A stretch of DNA of 64,000 nucleotides from Auriscalpium vulgare. Lineage: Eukaryota; Basidiomycota; Agaricomycetes; Russulales; Auriscalpiaceae. Positions 33,905-45,640 of this stretch are shown here, one piece after another. The notes below the pieces were generated by a model. That model had not been told where the DNA came from. It searched no databases and was given only the letters and a program-made list of their open reading frames with translations. Numbering within the stretch: the first letter of the stretch is position 1; each line of letters begins with the position of its first letter. A program made the position numbers and the translations under genes. The stretch spans positions 1,364,001 to 1,428,000 of the forward strand of contig JAHBBC010000011.1 of assembly GCA_019915015.1 (NCBI GenBank), read 5' to 3'.

Positions 33905-34580
33905 GCAGACTCGGAGGCGCGTCAACCGAGGGCGATGGGGAGAAGACAGACGGTCACGGGCAGGCGTGCAGGGACGCGAGGCGGGTGTATGCGCGGTCCC
34001 AGGATCCCCGGACTCTGAGGGCACTGGCATGAATGTCGACTCGGAGGCGCGCCAAGATGTGGTGCCAGAAGGTAGGTACGCGCGCAATAATGTGCCGTGC
34101 TTCAAGCTTCAAGCTCAAGTTCCACCGAGCAGTGACTCGTCGAGAGCATGTACACAGAAGCGACGCAGCCTGCAGGCGCCCGGTCCCAGGATCACCGACT
34201 TGGGTAGATACGGATGCGGAGGCGCCAGGGTGGGCTGCGCGGTAAATACTGGTAGAAGTGCGGCGAGCGGGCCGGGGAAGATAAGCGTTCCCTCGAGCGA
34301 AGGCATGCAGCAGCAGCCCCTCGAGGCCGCGGGTGTATGCGCGAGTCCCAGGATCCCCGGAGTAGCTCAATTGGTAGAATCGGAGGCGCGCCAAGATACA
34401 GACGGAACGCAAGGCGAGAAGGTTAGGCACGCGTGTAATCGTGAACCCCGTCCACAGAGCAGTGACTCGTCGAAAACACACAGAGGTCGACGCAGGCGCC
34501 CGGTCCCAGGATCACCGACCTGTGTAGATGTGGAGGCGCCAGGGTGCGGCGAACGGACCGGGGGGGATACGCGTTCCCTC
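33905..34580. repeat. Imperfect direct repeats, period about 320-350 bases
   Basis: CAGGCGCCCGGTCCCAGGAT is found at 34173 and 34493, followed each time by CACCGAC and a GGAGGCGCCAGGGTG stretch. TCGGAGGCGCG occurs at 33911, 34041 and 34380, the latter two followed by CCAAGAT. GGTGTATGCGCG plus CCCAGGATCCCCGGA occurs near 33984 and 34332. The repeats are too diverged to be recent, and frames through them are not conserved. Confidence 0.65.
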
Positions 34581-35181
34581 AAGGCAAGGCAGACGGAGGC
34601 AGAGGTCACTGAGCTCGAGCAGCAGCCTCGTCTGATATGAGTAGGCGCGGGTACGCAACACGGGAAACGAGCTCGAGGGCAGGACCAAGCACGCTCAAGC
34701 TGCAGTTGAGATTGCAGTGTATAGAACACTATGATAGACAGAACAGGCTGGTCAGTCGACCGCTAAAGCAAAAGTGAACGACGCCGTCGAGGAAGGGCGC
34801 TTCAATTGCGCTGCGCGGTGCGAGGATCACTGTGACTATGGCAGCGCGCCGCCCGATCATTTCATTGTGATGGGGGATTCGATTCCGCCGCGACTCCCGA
34901 CGACGACTAGGATGGCAGGAACGGAACGTAGCGTGGATATCACGGAGGGCGGGACTGCAGAGGCTGCACCGCAGCTGCAGCTGTTGGGCGCAGGCGAGGC
35001 GGAGGCGGGAGACAAGTTTGCGAATTGCAAATTGCATCGGCATACCCCGACGTGTTCATTAGCCTCTTGCGCGTCTGTCTGTCCGTTGACGCGCATGACG
35101 ATGATGGTGGTGGGACGTTGCGGGCACAACGCGATAAGCAACCAGCTCAACCAGAGCAGAGCAGCTACGTATGGACGTTGC

Positions 35182-35189
35182 ACGGTGGG
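35182..35189 (+). repeat. 8-base target site duplication, left copy
   Basis: ACGGTGGG immediately outside the left end of the foldback element; the same eight bases directly follow its right end at 37753-37760. Confidence 0.8.
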
Positions 35190-35887
35190 CACCTGGTCGT
35201 CCCACTATACAGGCTAAAGTAAGCACGTCGGAGAGGGTCTCCGTCGCGCTTAGTATAGCACGAACTTAGTAGCGCCCTCTGGCAAAATATCGAGCACTTT
35301 ACTGCCCAGGACAACCGGATCGAGGCGTCTCGTCATCACCGGATCCCACGCCGCGTCCCGCATACGTCAGCTTCCCCTTTCGGTCCACTCGTCGTCACCG
35401 TGGCCGCCGGCGTGCTCGCTGTCTCGACGACGACCTTGCCTCCCGCCCCCACCATGGACCCTACAGCTCTACAACTTCGTATATATTGTCCTACGGCAGT
35501 CATATAGTCACTGGTAGGTGCGCTTCTTGCGCGCCGCCTCCTGCTCCCCTCCTCCGGGTGCCGACAATGTGCAGGCAGCGGTGAGCACTCTATCACGTTC
35601 TCTGTCATGCTCACGAGCCTCGTAATTTGCACAAAATAGAAACGGTGCTCTATGTGCAGGTCCGTGAGGCCGCTTCCGGTGCGCCGCCCCCCGAACGAGC
35701 CCGCCGACGCTACCGACGCTGACGGTGCGGAGCCTGCCACGCATTCACCACGGCATATACGACCCCCATACTCCGTAGGCTCCATCATGTACGCATACTA
35801 CAACAGACAGCCTCCCCGCTTTGTGCGCGCCCCTTCTCACTCCCGTCCTGCGGATGTCACCAATGTCTAGAATGGTGAGCTCTCTCC
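35190..35887 (+). repeat. Left identical arm of the foldback element
   Basis: Inverted copy of 37055-37752 with no difference seen. The inner continuation 35888 to about 36075 matches about 36868-37054 imperfectly. Confidence 0.85.
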
Positions 35888-36075
35888 CGCCTTCTATGTC
35901 CCTTCCAGAGCCATGAAATCTTGTACATGGTAGCATGCGTGCAATGGCTAGCCGAATACAGTAGCGCTTTCAGTGCGCCGCCATCGGAACGCTCCCGCCG
36001 ACGCCGCCGCTTCAAACGCCGACGAGCCCGCCCCGCCCTCATACCACATCTCACCGCCTCCATGCTTTGCACATA

Positions 36076-36867
36076 GTCTCTTGTATGTAGTAGATTGTGT
36101 TCTCGACACCCGCTTTGTGAACTCCATTGCGCGTTTGGACCCGTGATGTTGCCGAGACCCGCAGCGTTGAGCTCATATACTGCTGTTATCTCTCGATGAA
36201 TACTCACCAAATCTTATATGCATGTACATACAAGTAGTCACAATGTAATTCGACGTTACGATTTATTTTATCATGTGGCGATCGTGCTCGCCGTCTTTGA
36301 TCGCTCCATCGCTGATAGCGCCGACGCGCTCGATCCTGTCGTCGGATCCTGTTGAAACATCATGATCCTGATTGCTGCGGAAGGCATTGAAAGCCATGGA
36401 TAATTCTGCAATTTTGTGGTTAAAGGTAGGGCCTGTGTGGGCTTTCACTGTGGCGACAGTACAGAGTCGGCTATCGCACCCGCACCTGTAACATGCTGCG
36501 TTGTTAGTATTCTGAAATTCACTCATTTATTATGTGAGTCTGTAGCAGTATTCGCATAAGTGATACCAAGTAGATTCACACTAGTCAGAGAAAAATTGAA
36601 CGAAGTAACGCGCCCGTCGGCGTCGTCGGCGACGGCACTGGGCGCGACGGTGAGCTCGGTTTAACAAGTATTTTACAATTTCAAGTCACGCATTGCGTGC
36701 ATGAGTACTGATCCCTTTCGCACAGAACATAATGTACGCTCCGATCAAGGACTGAGGTCAGTATGTGAACTCTTTGTCGAAGCTTCCGGCGACATCGCCA
36801 GACCCAGAGGGGTCATCGCACTCAGAAAGCGCACATATTGGGTACATTGAACTATAGGTAAGATGCT
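36076..36867. other. Unique centre of the foldback element
   Basis: AT-richer single-copy sequence between the arms. No open frame with a recognisable domain; nothing supporting an internal gene. Confidence 0.5.
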
Positions 36868-37054
36868 CGATAAAAATTACGGAGGCGGTGGGATGTGGTA
36901 TGAGGGCTGGGCGGGCTCGTCGGCGTTGGAAGCGGCGGCGTCGGCGGGAGCATCTGGACAGCGGCGGACTAAAAGCGCGCATTCAGTCGAATAGCCATCA
37001 GGCGCATGCTGCCACGTGTAAGATTTCAGGGCTATGGAAGGCGCAAAGAAGGCA

Positions 37055-37752
37055 GGAGAGAGCTCACCATTCTAGACATTGGTGACATCCGCAGGACGGG
37101 AGTGAGAAGGGGCGCGCACAAAGCGGGGAGGCTGTCTGTTGTAGTATGCGTACATGATGGAGCCTACGGAGTATGGGGGTCGTATATGCCGTGGTGAATG
37201 CGTGGCAGGCTCCGCACCGTCAGCGTCGGTAGCGTCGGCGGGCTCGTTCGGGGGGCGGCGCACCGGAAGCGGCCTCACGGACCTGCACATAGAGCACCGT
37301 TTCTATTTTGTGCAAATTACGAGGCTCGTGAGCATGACAGAGAACGTGATAGAGTGCTCACCGCTGCCTGCACATTGTCGGCACCCGGAGGAGGGGAGCA
37401 GGAGGCGGCGCGCAAGAAGCGCACCTACCAGTGACTATATGACTGCCGTAGGACAATATATACGAAGTTGTAGAGCTGTAGGGTCCATGGTGGGGGCGGG
37501 AGGCAAGGTCGTCGTCGAGACAGCGAGCACGCCGGCGGCCACGGTGACGACGAGTGGACCGAAAGGGGAAGCTGACGTATGCGGGACGCGGCGTGGGATC
37601 CGGTGATGACGAGACGCCTCGATCCGGTTGTCCTGGGCAGTAAAGTGCTCGATATTTTGCCAGAGGGCGCTACTAAGTTCGTGCTATACTAAGCGCGACG
37701 GAGACCCTCTCCGACGTGCTTACTTTAGCCTGTATAGTGGGACGACCAGGTG
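37055..37752 (-). repeat. Right identical arm of the foldback element
   Basis: Reverse complement of 35190-35887. Its end GACGACCAGGTG abuts the right target duplication. Confidence 0.85.
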
Positions 37753-37760
37753 ACGGTGGG
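37753..37760 (+). repeat. 8-base target site duplication, right copy
   Basis: ACGGTGGG, identical to 35182-35189 and in direct orientation. Confidence 0.8.
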
Positions 37761-40561
37761 GCGGGTGCAGGCTTGGCGTCGGCTGGAACGAGTTGTGGAC
37801 GCGCATATATTGTGCGATCAGCACGCGCGGAAGCAAAATGACAGCATGTCCCACCTTATCTCGCGCCTCGAGATCGCATCATCGGCCTCCCTTCTGCCAC
37901 CCCGACCACTTTACTACACCTCCTCGCACGCCCGCACTCTGTTGAAAACAGCTATCTGCAGCCAGCGTTCGTGCTCGCCGTCCGCGTCCCCGTCTTCCTG
38001 CCAGCGCCCGATAACGCTACACGCTGCGGCTGCGACCCGCATATGTACGTTACCCTCGCTGGATACTAGGTGGATGCTCACTTGGCTGCGGCGAGGCAGG
38101 GCAGATAGCGCGAACAGCTCCCAGGCCCGGTGTGCTGCAGCTTTCGAACGCGGCAAAGACGCGTACGCGTACGCACGTTCCGCGCGCGCTCCCAACCCTA
38201 AACTCTATCCGTACGCGCACGCCTCCAAACCCGCGCTTCCGCGTCCGCAACCAAAATAAATTTTCACCACACGGCCTTCCTCAGTCCTTCCTCTCGTAAC
38301 CGCGACGAGCGCACCGCCAGCTTATCGCCCACTCGCCTGCGCCGCGCACGAACGTGGACCCACACGCGCGCCCACACCGCCGGCCGACTGTCACTGAATC
38401 ATGCATATGCGCGCGCCATCATCTGGCCACCGTGCGCGTATCAAGGGGCGCGGCTGCGTTGCATCATGCAGGATACAGCTAAGCGCGTACATCTTCCAGA
38501 GATTTTCCTCGTTTCGACTGGGGCGCGCCGATGATCTTGCGCAGGGATGCTTGGGGTCCGCGCGCGCGTAGCCTTCAGAATATACAGAGGGTCAGGTCAG
38601 GTCGGGACGCGTAGAGGCATAGAGACAGAGTGGGCGCGGACTGCTGGAGGGGGGTGGGCCCGGGCTCCCCGTCCGCGTTGTGTACGTGTGTGGGTGCCGG
38701 CGTCGCACGTTGACGTCGCTTTGCTTTGTGCGGATTGATGTGCGTGGGTTCTTTCCGGCGAGGCGAGGCGAGGCACCGAGTATTCCGCGCGCGCAGGCTT
38801 TGCGAATACGAAATTCGCCAGTCGCCATTCGCTTGCTTTGTGGGCGGAAGTACTCCGAGTCGGATGTCATTGTCTAGTCTGCGCGGCGGCGGTGGCGGAA
38901 GCACGCCCTTCGCTTCATGTCGGACGGGCAGGGTTCGGGTTCTGCGATGTTAAGCTACAAGCTCGCCGATGTGTATGTGCATGCGCGCCCGGCCGCGCGT
39001 CGCATTCATTCGACAGCGATCTCGTCGTCGAAAGATGGATGGAGATGGAGATGTGGTGCCGGGTGGGTGCGCGGCTTCGCTTCGAAGTGCTTCGGTGCCT
39101 CGGGTCTCGGTCTCGACTTCTTGGGAACAGTGGTGGGGGATGCCGAAGTTCTAGCGGGGAGGCACGCACGCACGCAGCTGCAGGGGAGAGCCGAGGGACT
39201 CGTCGATGCCTGTCGATTGCACAGATAAGTTGCTCAGATCTAGAGCAGAACGCACACGATCCGAGCATTATGCGCGGGTGTTCCATTTCCATCTGGACGC
39301 GCACCGCGCGCGTTCTGACTGTCGAATTCGAGGTCCTTGTCACAGGCGAGGCGATCTGACTCGGAGCATGGCAGAGTCGTCGGGTGAGCGCAGAGTGCGC
39401 CGGTGAGTGTGCCCTGCGTGGAGGTGTCGCGCGTCCCCTTCATTTCCAGTCACATTTACATTTGCATTTACCGACTGACAGTACTTTACAGCGGGCCCCG
39501 TCCTTGTCATCGCGCGCACCGGCGCAGGTCGAGCGCCGGCGCGCGCAGTACCGTTACGACTGCGCGTGCAGCTAGCAGCCTCCGCTTCCGCGCCGTGCTC
39601 GAGTCATCCATGTCAAAAGCGAGGTCCGCCCGCGCTGCGCCGTCCTCTCTACGTAGCACGGGCCCCCGCTCTGTTCCTCAATGGGACCCCTGCGGGTTGT
39701 TATCTAATCCTATCCTATCCTATCCTATCCTATCCTATCCTCAGCATTTGCCAGTCGGCACTGGCTGGCATGTCTCAGTTCATTCAACGGCGGGCTCGCA
39801 GGTGATCGAGGCGCGGGGCGATCGGGCGGCGGTGCAGCTGCGGGGGCGGCCTGCCCCGGACTGCATCTGCATTCTGCATTCCGATCGGCTGCGCGTGACG
39901 CGCGCACGGGGCTAGACGCGGGCTCCGCCCACCGCGATATTGGCAATAATATATGGTATTGTGGGCTGGCAACGCTGATATGATGTGATGCTGTGATGGG
40001 GGCGGCGGCGGCGGGTGATTGGCGGCGGCGGCGGTCGGCGATGCGCGTGCGCGGCGAGCCGGCGAGTGCTGACTGGGAGTGGGACTGGGAGCAGGGTCGC
40101 GCAGTCGTGCTGCGCTGCGTGGTAAGGCGCTGTCAGGACAGTAGCTGATCACGGTGTGGTGACTGTGCTGTGCACATGCTCGCTGAGTAACGCGGCTTAC
40201 GGCGCGGGTGTAACTGGGGCGTGACGGGGGTGGGAAGGGACGTGCGGCGGCGGCGGATCAGTGGGAAGGATTCCATGGAGGCCTGCCTATGCCGTGCGCT
40301 GCGACAAAGAGACGGCGGCAAGGGCCGGGCTGGGGTTAGGGGTGCGCCGGGCTGCGGGCGGGCGATGGGATCTGGGGTGTTCTGGGGTCCCGGGTGGAAT
40401 GAAAAGCACGTGTGGATAAAGGAGGAAAGGCCAGCGAAATTGGTCCGACTCTCTCCTCTGCCAAGCTTGCATTGTTACCCCCACCACTATATATCCCGTC
40501 TCCCCATCACTCGCCCCCGTCTACGCCCCCGCCTGCTGCACGCCACACACACCCGCTCGCC
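37761..40561. other. Gene-poor stretch, no supported gene
   Basis: GC-rich sequence with overlapping open frames on all strands, none with a domain. GGC-rich simple sequence lies at about 39990-40045. A TATATAT near 40488 lies about 75 bases before the next ATG and may be its core promoter. Confidence 0.45.
39711..39740 (+). repeat. TATCC microsatellite
   Basis: Six exact TATCC units, preceded by one AATCC. Confidence 0.95.
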
Positions 40562-42272
40562 ATGGCCGCCGTCCTCCAGCCCAACAGATTCACACCCTAT
40601 CGATCCCCCCCGCCCGGCGGAGGCATCCTCCTCAACAGCCCCGGCCGCTCCACCGTCGCCCTCCCCGCCCCCTCCTACCGCCGCACCAGCCCCTCCTCCC
40701 GCCCGTCCCCCAACTCCTTCTCCTCCTCCGCCTCCTCTTCCGACGACGGCGACCCGTCCTCCTCCACAACAACCACCCCGCCCCAGTCCCTCCACAACTC
40801 CCTCACCCTCGACCACCCGCCCGCCTGCCCCGGCTGCCCCTCCTGCCGCCGCTCCATCCGCTTCGCCCCGCTCCCCGACCCCCGCCGCGCCGTCATCGTC
40901 ACCGAGCACGGCCAAGAGGTGCCCCTCCCCGCCGTCGTCGACGACCCCGCCGACGCCCCCTCGCTCCCCGCCGCCCTTTCCTGCCACAAGCTCGACTCGC
41001 TGCTCCTCGGCCAGCCCGTCGACCTCGACCCCCGCGCACTCCCCACCATCACCACCACCCCCTCGTCCCCGGGCCTCCCCTACTCCGCCTCGTCCCCCCC
41101 GTCCCCCGCCAGCACCAAGCGCGCGCTTTCGCCCCTCCAGCACGCACCGCGTCCGCGCCGCCACTGCCCCGAACCCCTCCTCCTCATCTTCCTCCGGCCT
41201 CACAAAGAAACTCCTCAAGCCCTTCATGTTCAAGCCCACCTTCTCCGCGTCCTCGACAGACGTCTCCGCGCCCGGCTCCGCCGCGTCCTCGCGCGAGAGC
41301 TCGCGCACCCGCGACGACACGCCCGCCGCGCCGCCGTCGACGTGGGGCATCCCGCTCGGGCGGTGGACGTCCGAGTCGTCCTCGGGCACCGTCACCGCGC
41401 CGCCCGCGCGCCGCCCGTCCGCCCCCAGCGCCTCCACGAAGAGCGGGCCGTCCGCGTGGGGCTGGGGCGCGCCGCTCGGGCGCGCGCAGTCCGCGTCGAG
41501 CGCGGCGCCGCAGCCGAAGCGCATGCTCAACGGCCGCGTGTACGGCGCGCCGCGGCGCGCCCCGCCGACCGGCTTCGAGAGCGTGCCGGACAAGGAGCCC
41601 GAGTTTGTCGAGTGGGGGTTCGGCGGCATGGGGAGCGTGAAGCACGCGGGCGCGGGGGGCGGCGCGTGGGCGAAGGTGCAGAGCGCGAGCAGCGCGGTCG
41701 CGGGGCGCGGGCGGAGCATGGAGCGCGCGGGGGCGAGCGCGGGCGGCGGCGGGGAGGAGGACGACGGGAGCGGGATGGCGTGGCTGAAGAAGCGGCGCGA
41801 GGCGCGCGAGAAGAAGGAGGCGGAGGAGCGTGCGCGCGCGCAGGACGAGGAGGCGCGCACGCCCACGCAGCCCGCGGCCGCGCACACGAATCCGGGCAGC
41901 CCGAACCCGAACCTCGCGCCCGTGCGCGTCGCGCTGCCCGCGCCCGCGCCGCACCACCGCGCGCACGCGCCGAGCGTGAGCCGCCAGAACTCGGGTGCGG
42001 CGGTGGAGGCCGCAGCGGTCGTCGAGCCTGTGCATGCGAAGGAGGTGGCGTCCGCGTCGGACGCGGACGATGAGGAGGACGAGGACACGGAGGGGGACGG
42101 CGAGGAGGAGGAGGAGGAGGATGAGCAGGTGCGTTTTGTTGCGTTTTCACTTGGTCGTAGGTGGGATGCTGATGATTTGGTGTTTGATTTTGATTAGGAG
42201 GAGCTGTCGGAGGAGCAGCGCAAGACGGCGCTGGGGGCGGGCGTCGAGCTCGTCAGCCGGCACCGCGAGTGA
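40562..42272 (+). CDS. Conserved basidiomycete Ser/Pro/Ala-rich protein, frame broken once
   Basis: The ATG at 40562 opens a disordered protein (FTPYRSPPPGGGILL) with CPGCPSCRRSIRFAPLPDPRR, a phrase I recall from fungal proteins of unknown role. From about 41130 the sense shifts to the frame carrying GLTKKLLKPFMFKP, WGIPLGRWTSE, NGRVYGAPRRAP and EFVEWGFGGMGS. A basic/acidic coil (WLKKRREAREKKEAEERARA) and an acidic run (DDEEDEDTEGDGEEEEEEDEQ) follow. After an intron (42129-42197) the last exon is EELSEEQRKTALGAGVELVSRHRE and stop. The two frames join neatly if one C of the CCCC run at 41132-41135 is extra, so this is either a sequencing error or a recent frameshift. Length about 560 residues. 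No membrane or catalytic feature; function unknown. Confidence 0.55.
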
Positions 42273-42741
42273 GCTGCCCGCGTTCTACTCTGTTTCGCTC
42301 GCTCGCCCGTCCCGTCTGCTTTACTTTGCGATACCCCCGCCCGCATACCCCGCGCACTAAAATTCTCGTCGAGACCGCCTGCTCGTACTCACGGCCTCCT
42401 GCTTGGTACGTCGCCCGCCCCGCCGTGTGTGCCGCTCCGATCTGATGCTGACGGACGGGTGCGCGTAGATCCATTTGTGTCGTGTCTATATCCATCGCCA
42501 TCTTCGTCGTCGTCGTGTATCGTTCGTGCTGTCTCACTCTCCATTCCATTCCCGTGCGTTGCGTTCCGTTCTGTGTACATCACTCGCCGTTACCCGTCCG
42601 TGTATATCATCACCGTCTCGTCCATATCCCGCCCCCACCACCCCTCTCCGCTCCGCTCCTCCTCTTGGCTGTCCATGTCATTGATTGACCCCGTTCCATG
42701 CTCAGACGCCTTCTTTCCTTTCCTTCCGTGCTTCGTGCTGC

Positions 42742-42775
42742 ATACACACACACATACATACATACATTCATACAT
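42742..42775 (+). repeat. ACAC/ATAC microsatellite
   Basis: Run of CA units turning into CATA units with one interruption. Confidence 0.85.
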
Positions 42776-44224
42776 CGGCCCGTCGGGCTATTCCATATCT
42801 TTATGGGTTCGATATCGGTCTCGCGGTGAATGCAGATGCTAATGCTAATTCGGAGCGCGTGGTGTGGTGCGGTGCGGACGCCGGAATGGAGGTGGGTGGG
42901 GATGGGAAGTGCGCCTCGCCTCCAGAACGACCAGAGGGGCCGGGACACCGCCGATCCGCGGACTGGACGCGGACGCGGACGTTGCCAGGCCCAGCTCGCC
43001 TGCGAGGTCGATGCGCCGCGGGGGGCCGGGGCATCGCGCGCCGTCGTGCGGCGGCGTAACTGCGACTGCAACTGGAGCGCGAGCGCGAGTAAGTATGTAC
43101 GTGCGCCTTCCTTGCCTGCCCTCGTAAGTGACAGTCGGAGCTCTGCGGCTGTGGTACCAGTGCTCAGGACGTCCGGGACTTGCCAATGCCAGCTGGCCGC
43201 GGAGTGCGGTGATCGATCGGGAGTGCTGGTCGGGCGGGGGGCGCTGTTTAGGCCAGTGGCACTGGATGCATTGGCCCGGGTGCGACTCTCGTTGCATGCG
43301 TGCGCATGACGTGTCTCCGCCGGGTTTGGTCGAAGTTGAAGTTCTGCGGCGGTGGGATGGATGCGTGCTGAGTCTGTGCTGTGCGGTGCGGTGCGGGCCT
43401 TCCCTGCGTCACAACGGCCGTCCAAGAGGCATGCCGCGGGCACTCGGGCATGGATATTGGATATGCATATGATCGTGCGTGGAGCGTGCACGGTATCCAA
43501 TTCGTTGACGGGTACTGTATAGCTATAGGTGGCCATGGGATCGGTGTGCATGCCAGTGGGCCTCTGCAGCTGCCTCGGTCAGGTCCAACTTGAGCCGGTG
43601 CATGACGGACCGCGCCGTACACGCATATGCGAACTGCCGAAGCTGGTGCGTACCCCACCCGCGAGGTCACTGAGCTAGTGCTTGCGTTGACGCTACTTTC
43701 TTAGCGGGAGGCTTCTGGCGCTGCGCCGCCCGCGGATTCCCGTGCATCACCCCGCCAGGCAGCCCGGGGCCGCACAGTCTGTGCGTACGCTGTCGTTCTC
43801 ACCGCGCCCGGCCCTGCCCATGAAGTCACTAGCGCGTTCGCTGTGGGTGAACGTTGAACGCAGGAGGGTATGTGTACTAATAAGGACGGAGGCGTTCACG
43901 GCAGCGTCCGTCTGGACCTGCCGACCTTCAGCTGGGTTCATCTCCGGACGCAGGCTAGGCGATGATGAATGCGCAGACGTGGCACATCGCGGACCGGCGT
44001 CCGCCGCTGACGACGTCAGCGGGCATCCCTGGGGTCCTGCGCGCGATCGAAGATTCGGATTCGTCTGGACGTCTGCCCTTTCGTTTCGTTTCGTCCGGGA
44101 GGCAGGCAGGTGTGCGTGTGCGTGTGCGTGTGCGCGCACCGATCGCCATCGAACAATCGATGCCTCGAGGGTCGCGGACAGGAGCCTCGGAGGCTGGTGT
44201 GCGCGTGCGTGGGAGGCCACCTAC

Positions 44225-44260
44225 GTGTGTCCGTGTGTATGTGTATGTGTATGTGTGCAG
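44225..44260 (+). repeat. GTGTAT microsatellite
   Basis: Alternating GTGT and GTAT units; a similar GTGTGC run lies at about 44110-44133. Confidence 0.8.
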
Positions 44261-45640
44261 TCTATCTGAGCTTACGCGTCCACAGCAGCAGCAGCAGCCC
44301 CGTGCGCGCGTCGAGCTCGAGGCCGACGCAATTCCAATGCGCGGCTCGGGCTAGGGGTGCGCGCATTGTGCCGCCACGCGCGGACATGTATGACCTCCTC
44401 CTCCTCCGCCTCCGCGACCCTCTCTCGCTCCTCCGCGGTGGTTGTGTACGGTTCTAGGCAAGGCACAGGACGCCTTTCATTTCGCGGCCTTCTGCCAGAT
44501 TCGGTCCGCCCGGTGGGAATCGCGCACCGCCGGATATTAACGCTCTTCTGGAACCTGTGGGGGGTGCGCCGGCTCCCACGCGCGGGCCCTGGCACGCGGG
44601 CGGGAGGGTGCTTGCGTTTTGTCGGTTGGGCGGGGCAGGGAGTAGGTATGGATGAGGTGGGGGCGCTGCACTCTGGAGTCTGAAGTGTCTTTGCCTTGGC
44701 TGTCGCACGTGCTGCAGTGCTGGCTCTGCTTGCGTATGTGTACGGCAGGGCTACGTCGACGTCGTAATGTATAGCGCTGCCGTGACGCCATGCGGTGCCT
44801 TCTCATCTCCAGCTCTCCGACGCAGCTCCCTGCCCCGCTCCGCGCGTACGCCTCCCCACTCCGACCACTTCAATTCCTCGAACCACCCAGCTCGCGCCGA
44901 GTCCTTGCTCTCCTCTCCTCTCCTTTTCTCTGCTTTGCCTGCGGTCCCGGAGTGCAGCCTGCCACACATCACGCGCCCGCGTTCCCTCTTCTTCGGCACT
45001 CCAGACACACTTCCCCACGTCCCCCGCTTCCGATCGAAGAAGATCTGTCACTGGCGCCCGCCCGCCGCTTCGACGTCGAACAGTGCGCGCGGCCACCTCG
45101 ACTGATGCTTGCTTGCTTAGGCGAAGTTGGAGTGCTCCTGAGGCTGGACGGCTTGGCGAGACCCCGGAAGCTGCGCGCGCACAGCCTGGCCCTGGCGCAG
45201 GGAGGGCCTTGCGCTGAGATGCACTGTACTGGGCAAGTTCGATCCGAAGGGCTGCACAGCTTCAATCGTGTATACCGCTCTATAGACCTACTTGCTTATC
45301 TCCCGCTCGATCCGAAGCTTCGATTGACTGTCGAAGTCGCTCACTTATATATGCGTATGTAGCGAACAGAACGTGCGCCCACTCGGACCAGCCGCCCCAT
45401 GCCCTCCGCCTCCCGGGACGCAGCTGCTATCCTGGGGCATGCCGCGCGCTCGCTTGGCACGGCCAGATGATCAGATAGCGCCGTGACGTGCGTGCCTGCG
45501 TGCGGCGGGTTTTCGCCATTGGACGGTGCGCTGCGCGGGGGTTCTGGATCTGTGCTGCTGCTGCTGGCGTTATATTACTTACTTGACGTCGCACGCTGCA
45601 CAGCGGGTTTCGCGGGCGGCAGGCGTCGGGTTTCCGTTAT

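Larger units (their letters stand above)
35190..37752. mobile_element. Foldback-type transposon with very long terminal inverted repeats
   Basis: The 2,563-base element starts CACCTGGTCGTCCCACTATA and ends with its exact reverse complement. Arms 35190-35887 and 37055-37752 appear identical over 698 bases: paired coordinates always add to 72942, and the same 150-residue open frame occurs at 35336-35788 (minus) and 37154-37606 (plus). Inward, about 190 further bases per arm are still alignable but diverged. The central 790 bases are unique. An 8-base duplication flanks the element. Long inverted repeats plus an 8-11 base duplication are typical of Mutator-like and some foldback elements. No transposase is visible inside, so it is probably non-autonomous; the MULE-type gene at 23192-26777 is a candidate helper, by inference only. 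The arm frame has no recognised domain and may not be a gene. Confidence 0.85.
42273..45640. other. Gene-poor, repeat-containing region
   Basis: No supported gene. Contains several microsatellites: CA/CATA at 42742-42775, GTGTAT at 44225-44260 and CAG units near 44284-44297. The many open frames overlap on opposite strands and reflect the high GC content. Confidence 0.45.

Noticed and set aside
34360..34440. Candidate tRNA gene
   Set aside because: Only the A-box half is recognisable; no B box, no cloverleaf and no acceptor-stem pairing.
32610..34580. CRISPR-like array
   Set aside because: Repeats are long, diverged and directly abutting without constant spacers, and the host is a eukaryote.
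35190..37752. Assembly palindrome instead of a transposon
   Set aside because: An exact 8-base direct duplication at both ends, a unique loop and diverged inner arms fit insertion better than an artefact; still listed as a check.
35190..37752. hAT element, because of the 8-base duplication
   Set aside because: hAT inverted repeats are short, whereas these arms are about 700 bases, closer to Mutator-like or foldback elements.
40487..42150. Long minus-strand and alternative + strand frames over the Ser/Pro-rich gene
   Set aside because: GC-rich codon bias opens all frames; only the chosen frames carry the phrases I recall from fungal proteins.
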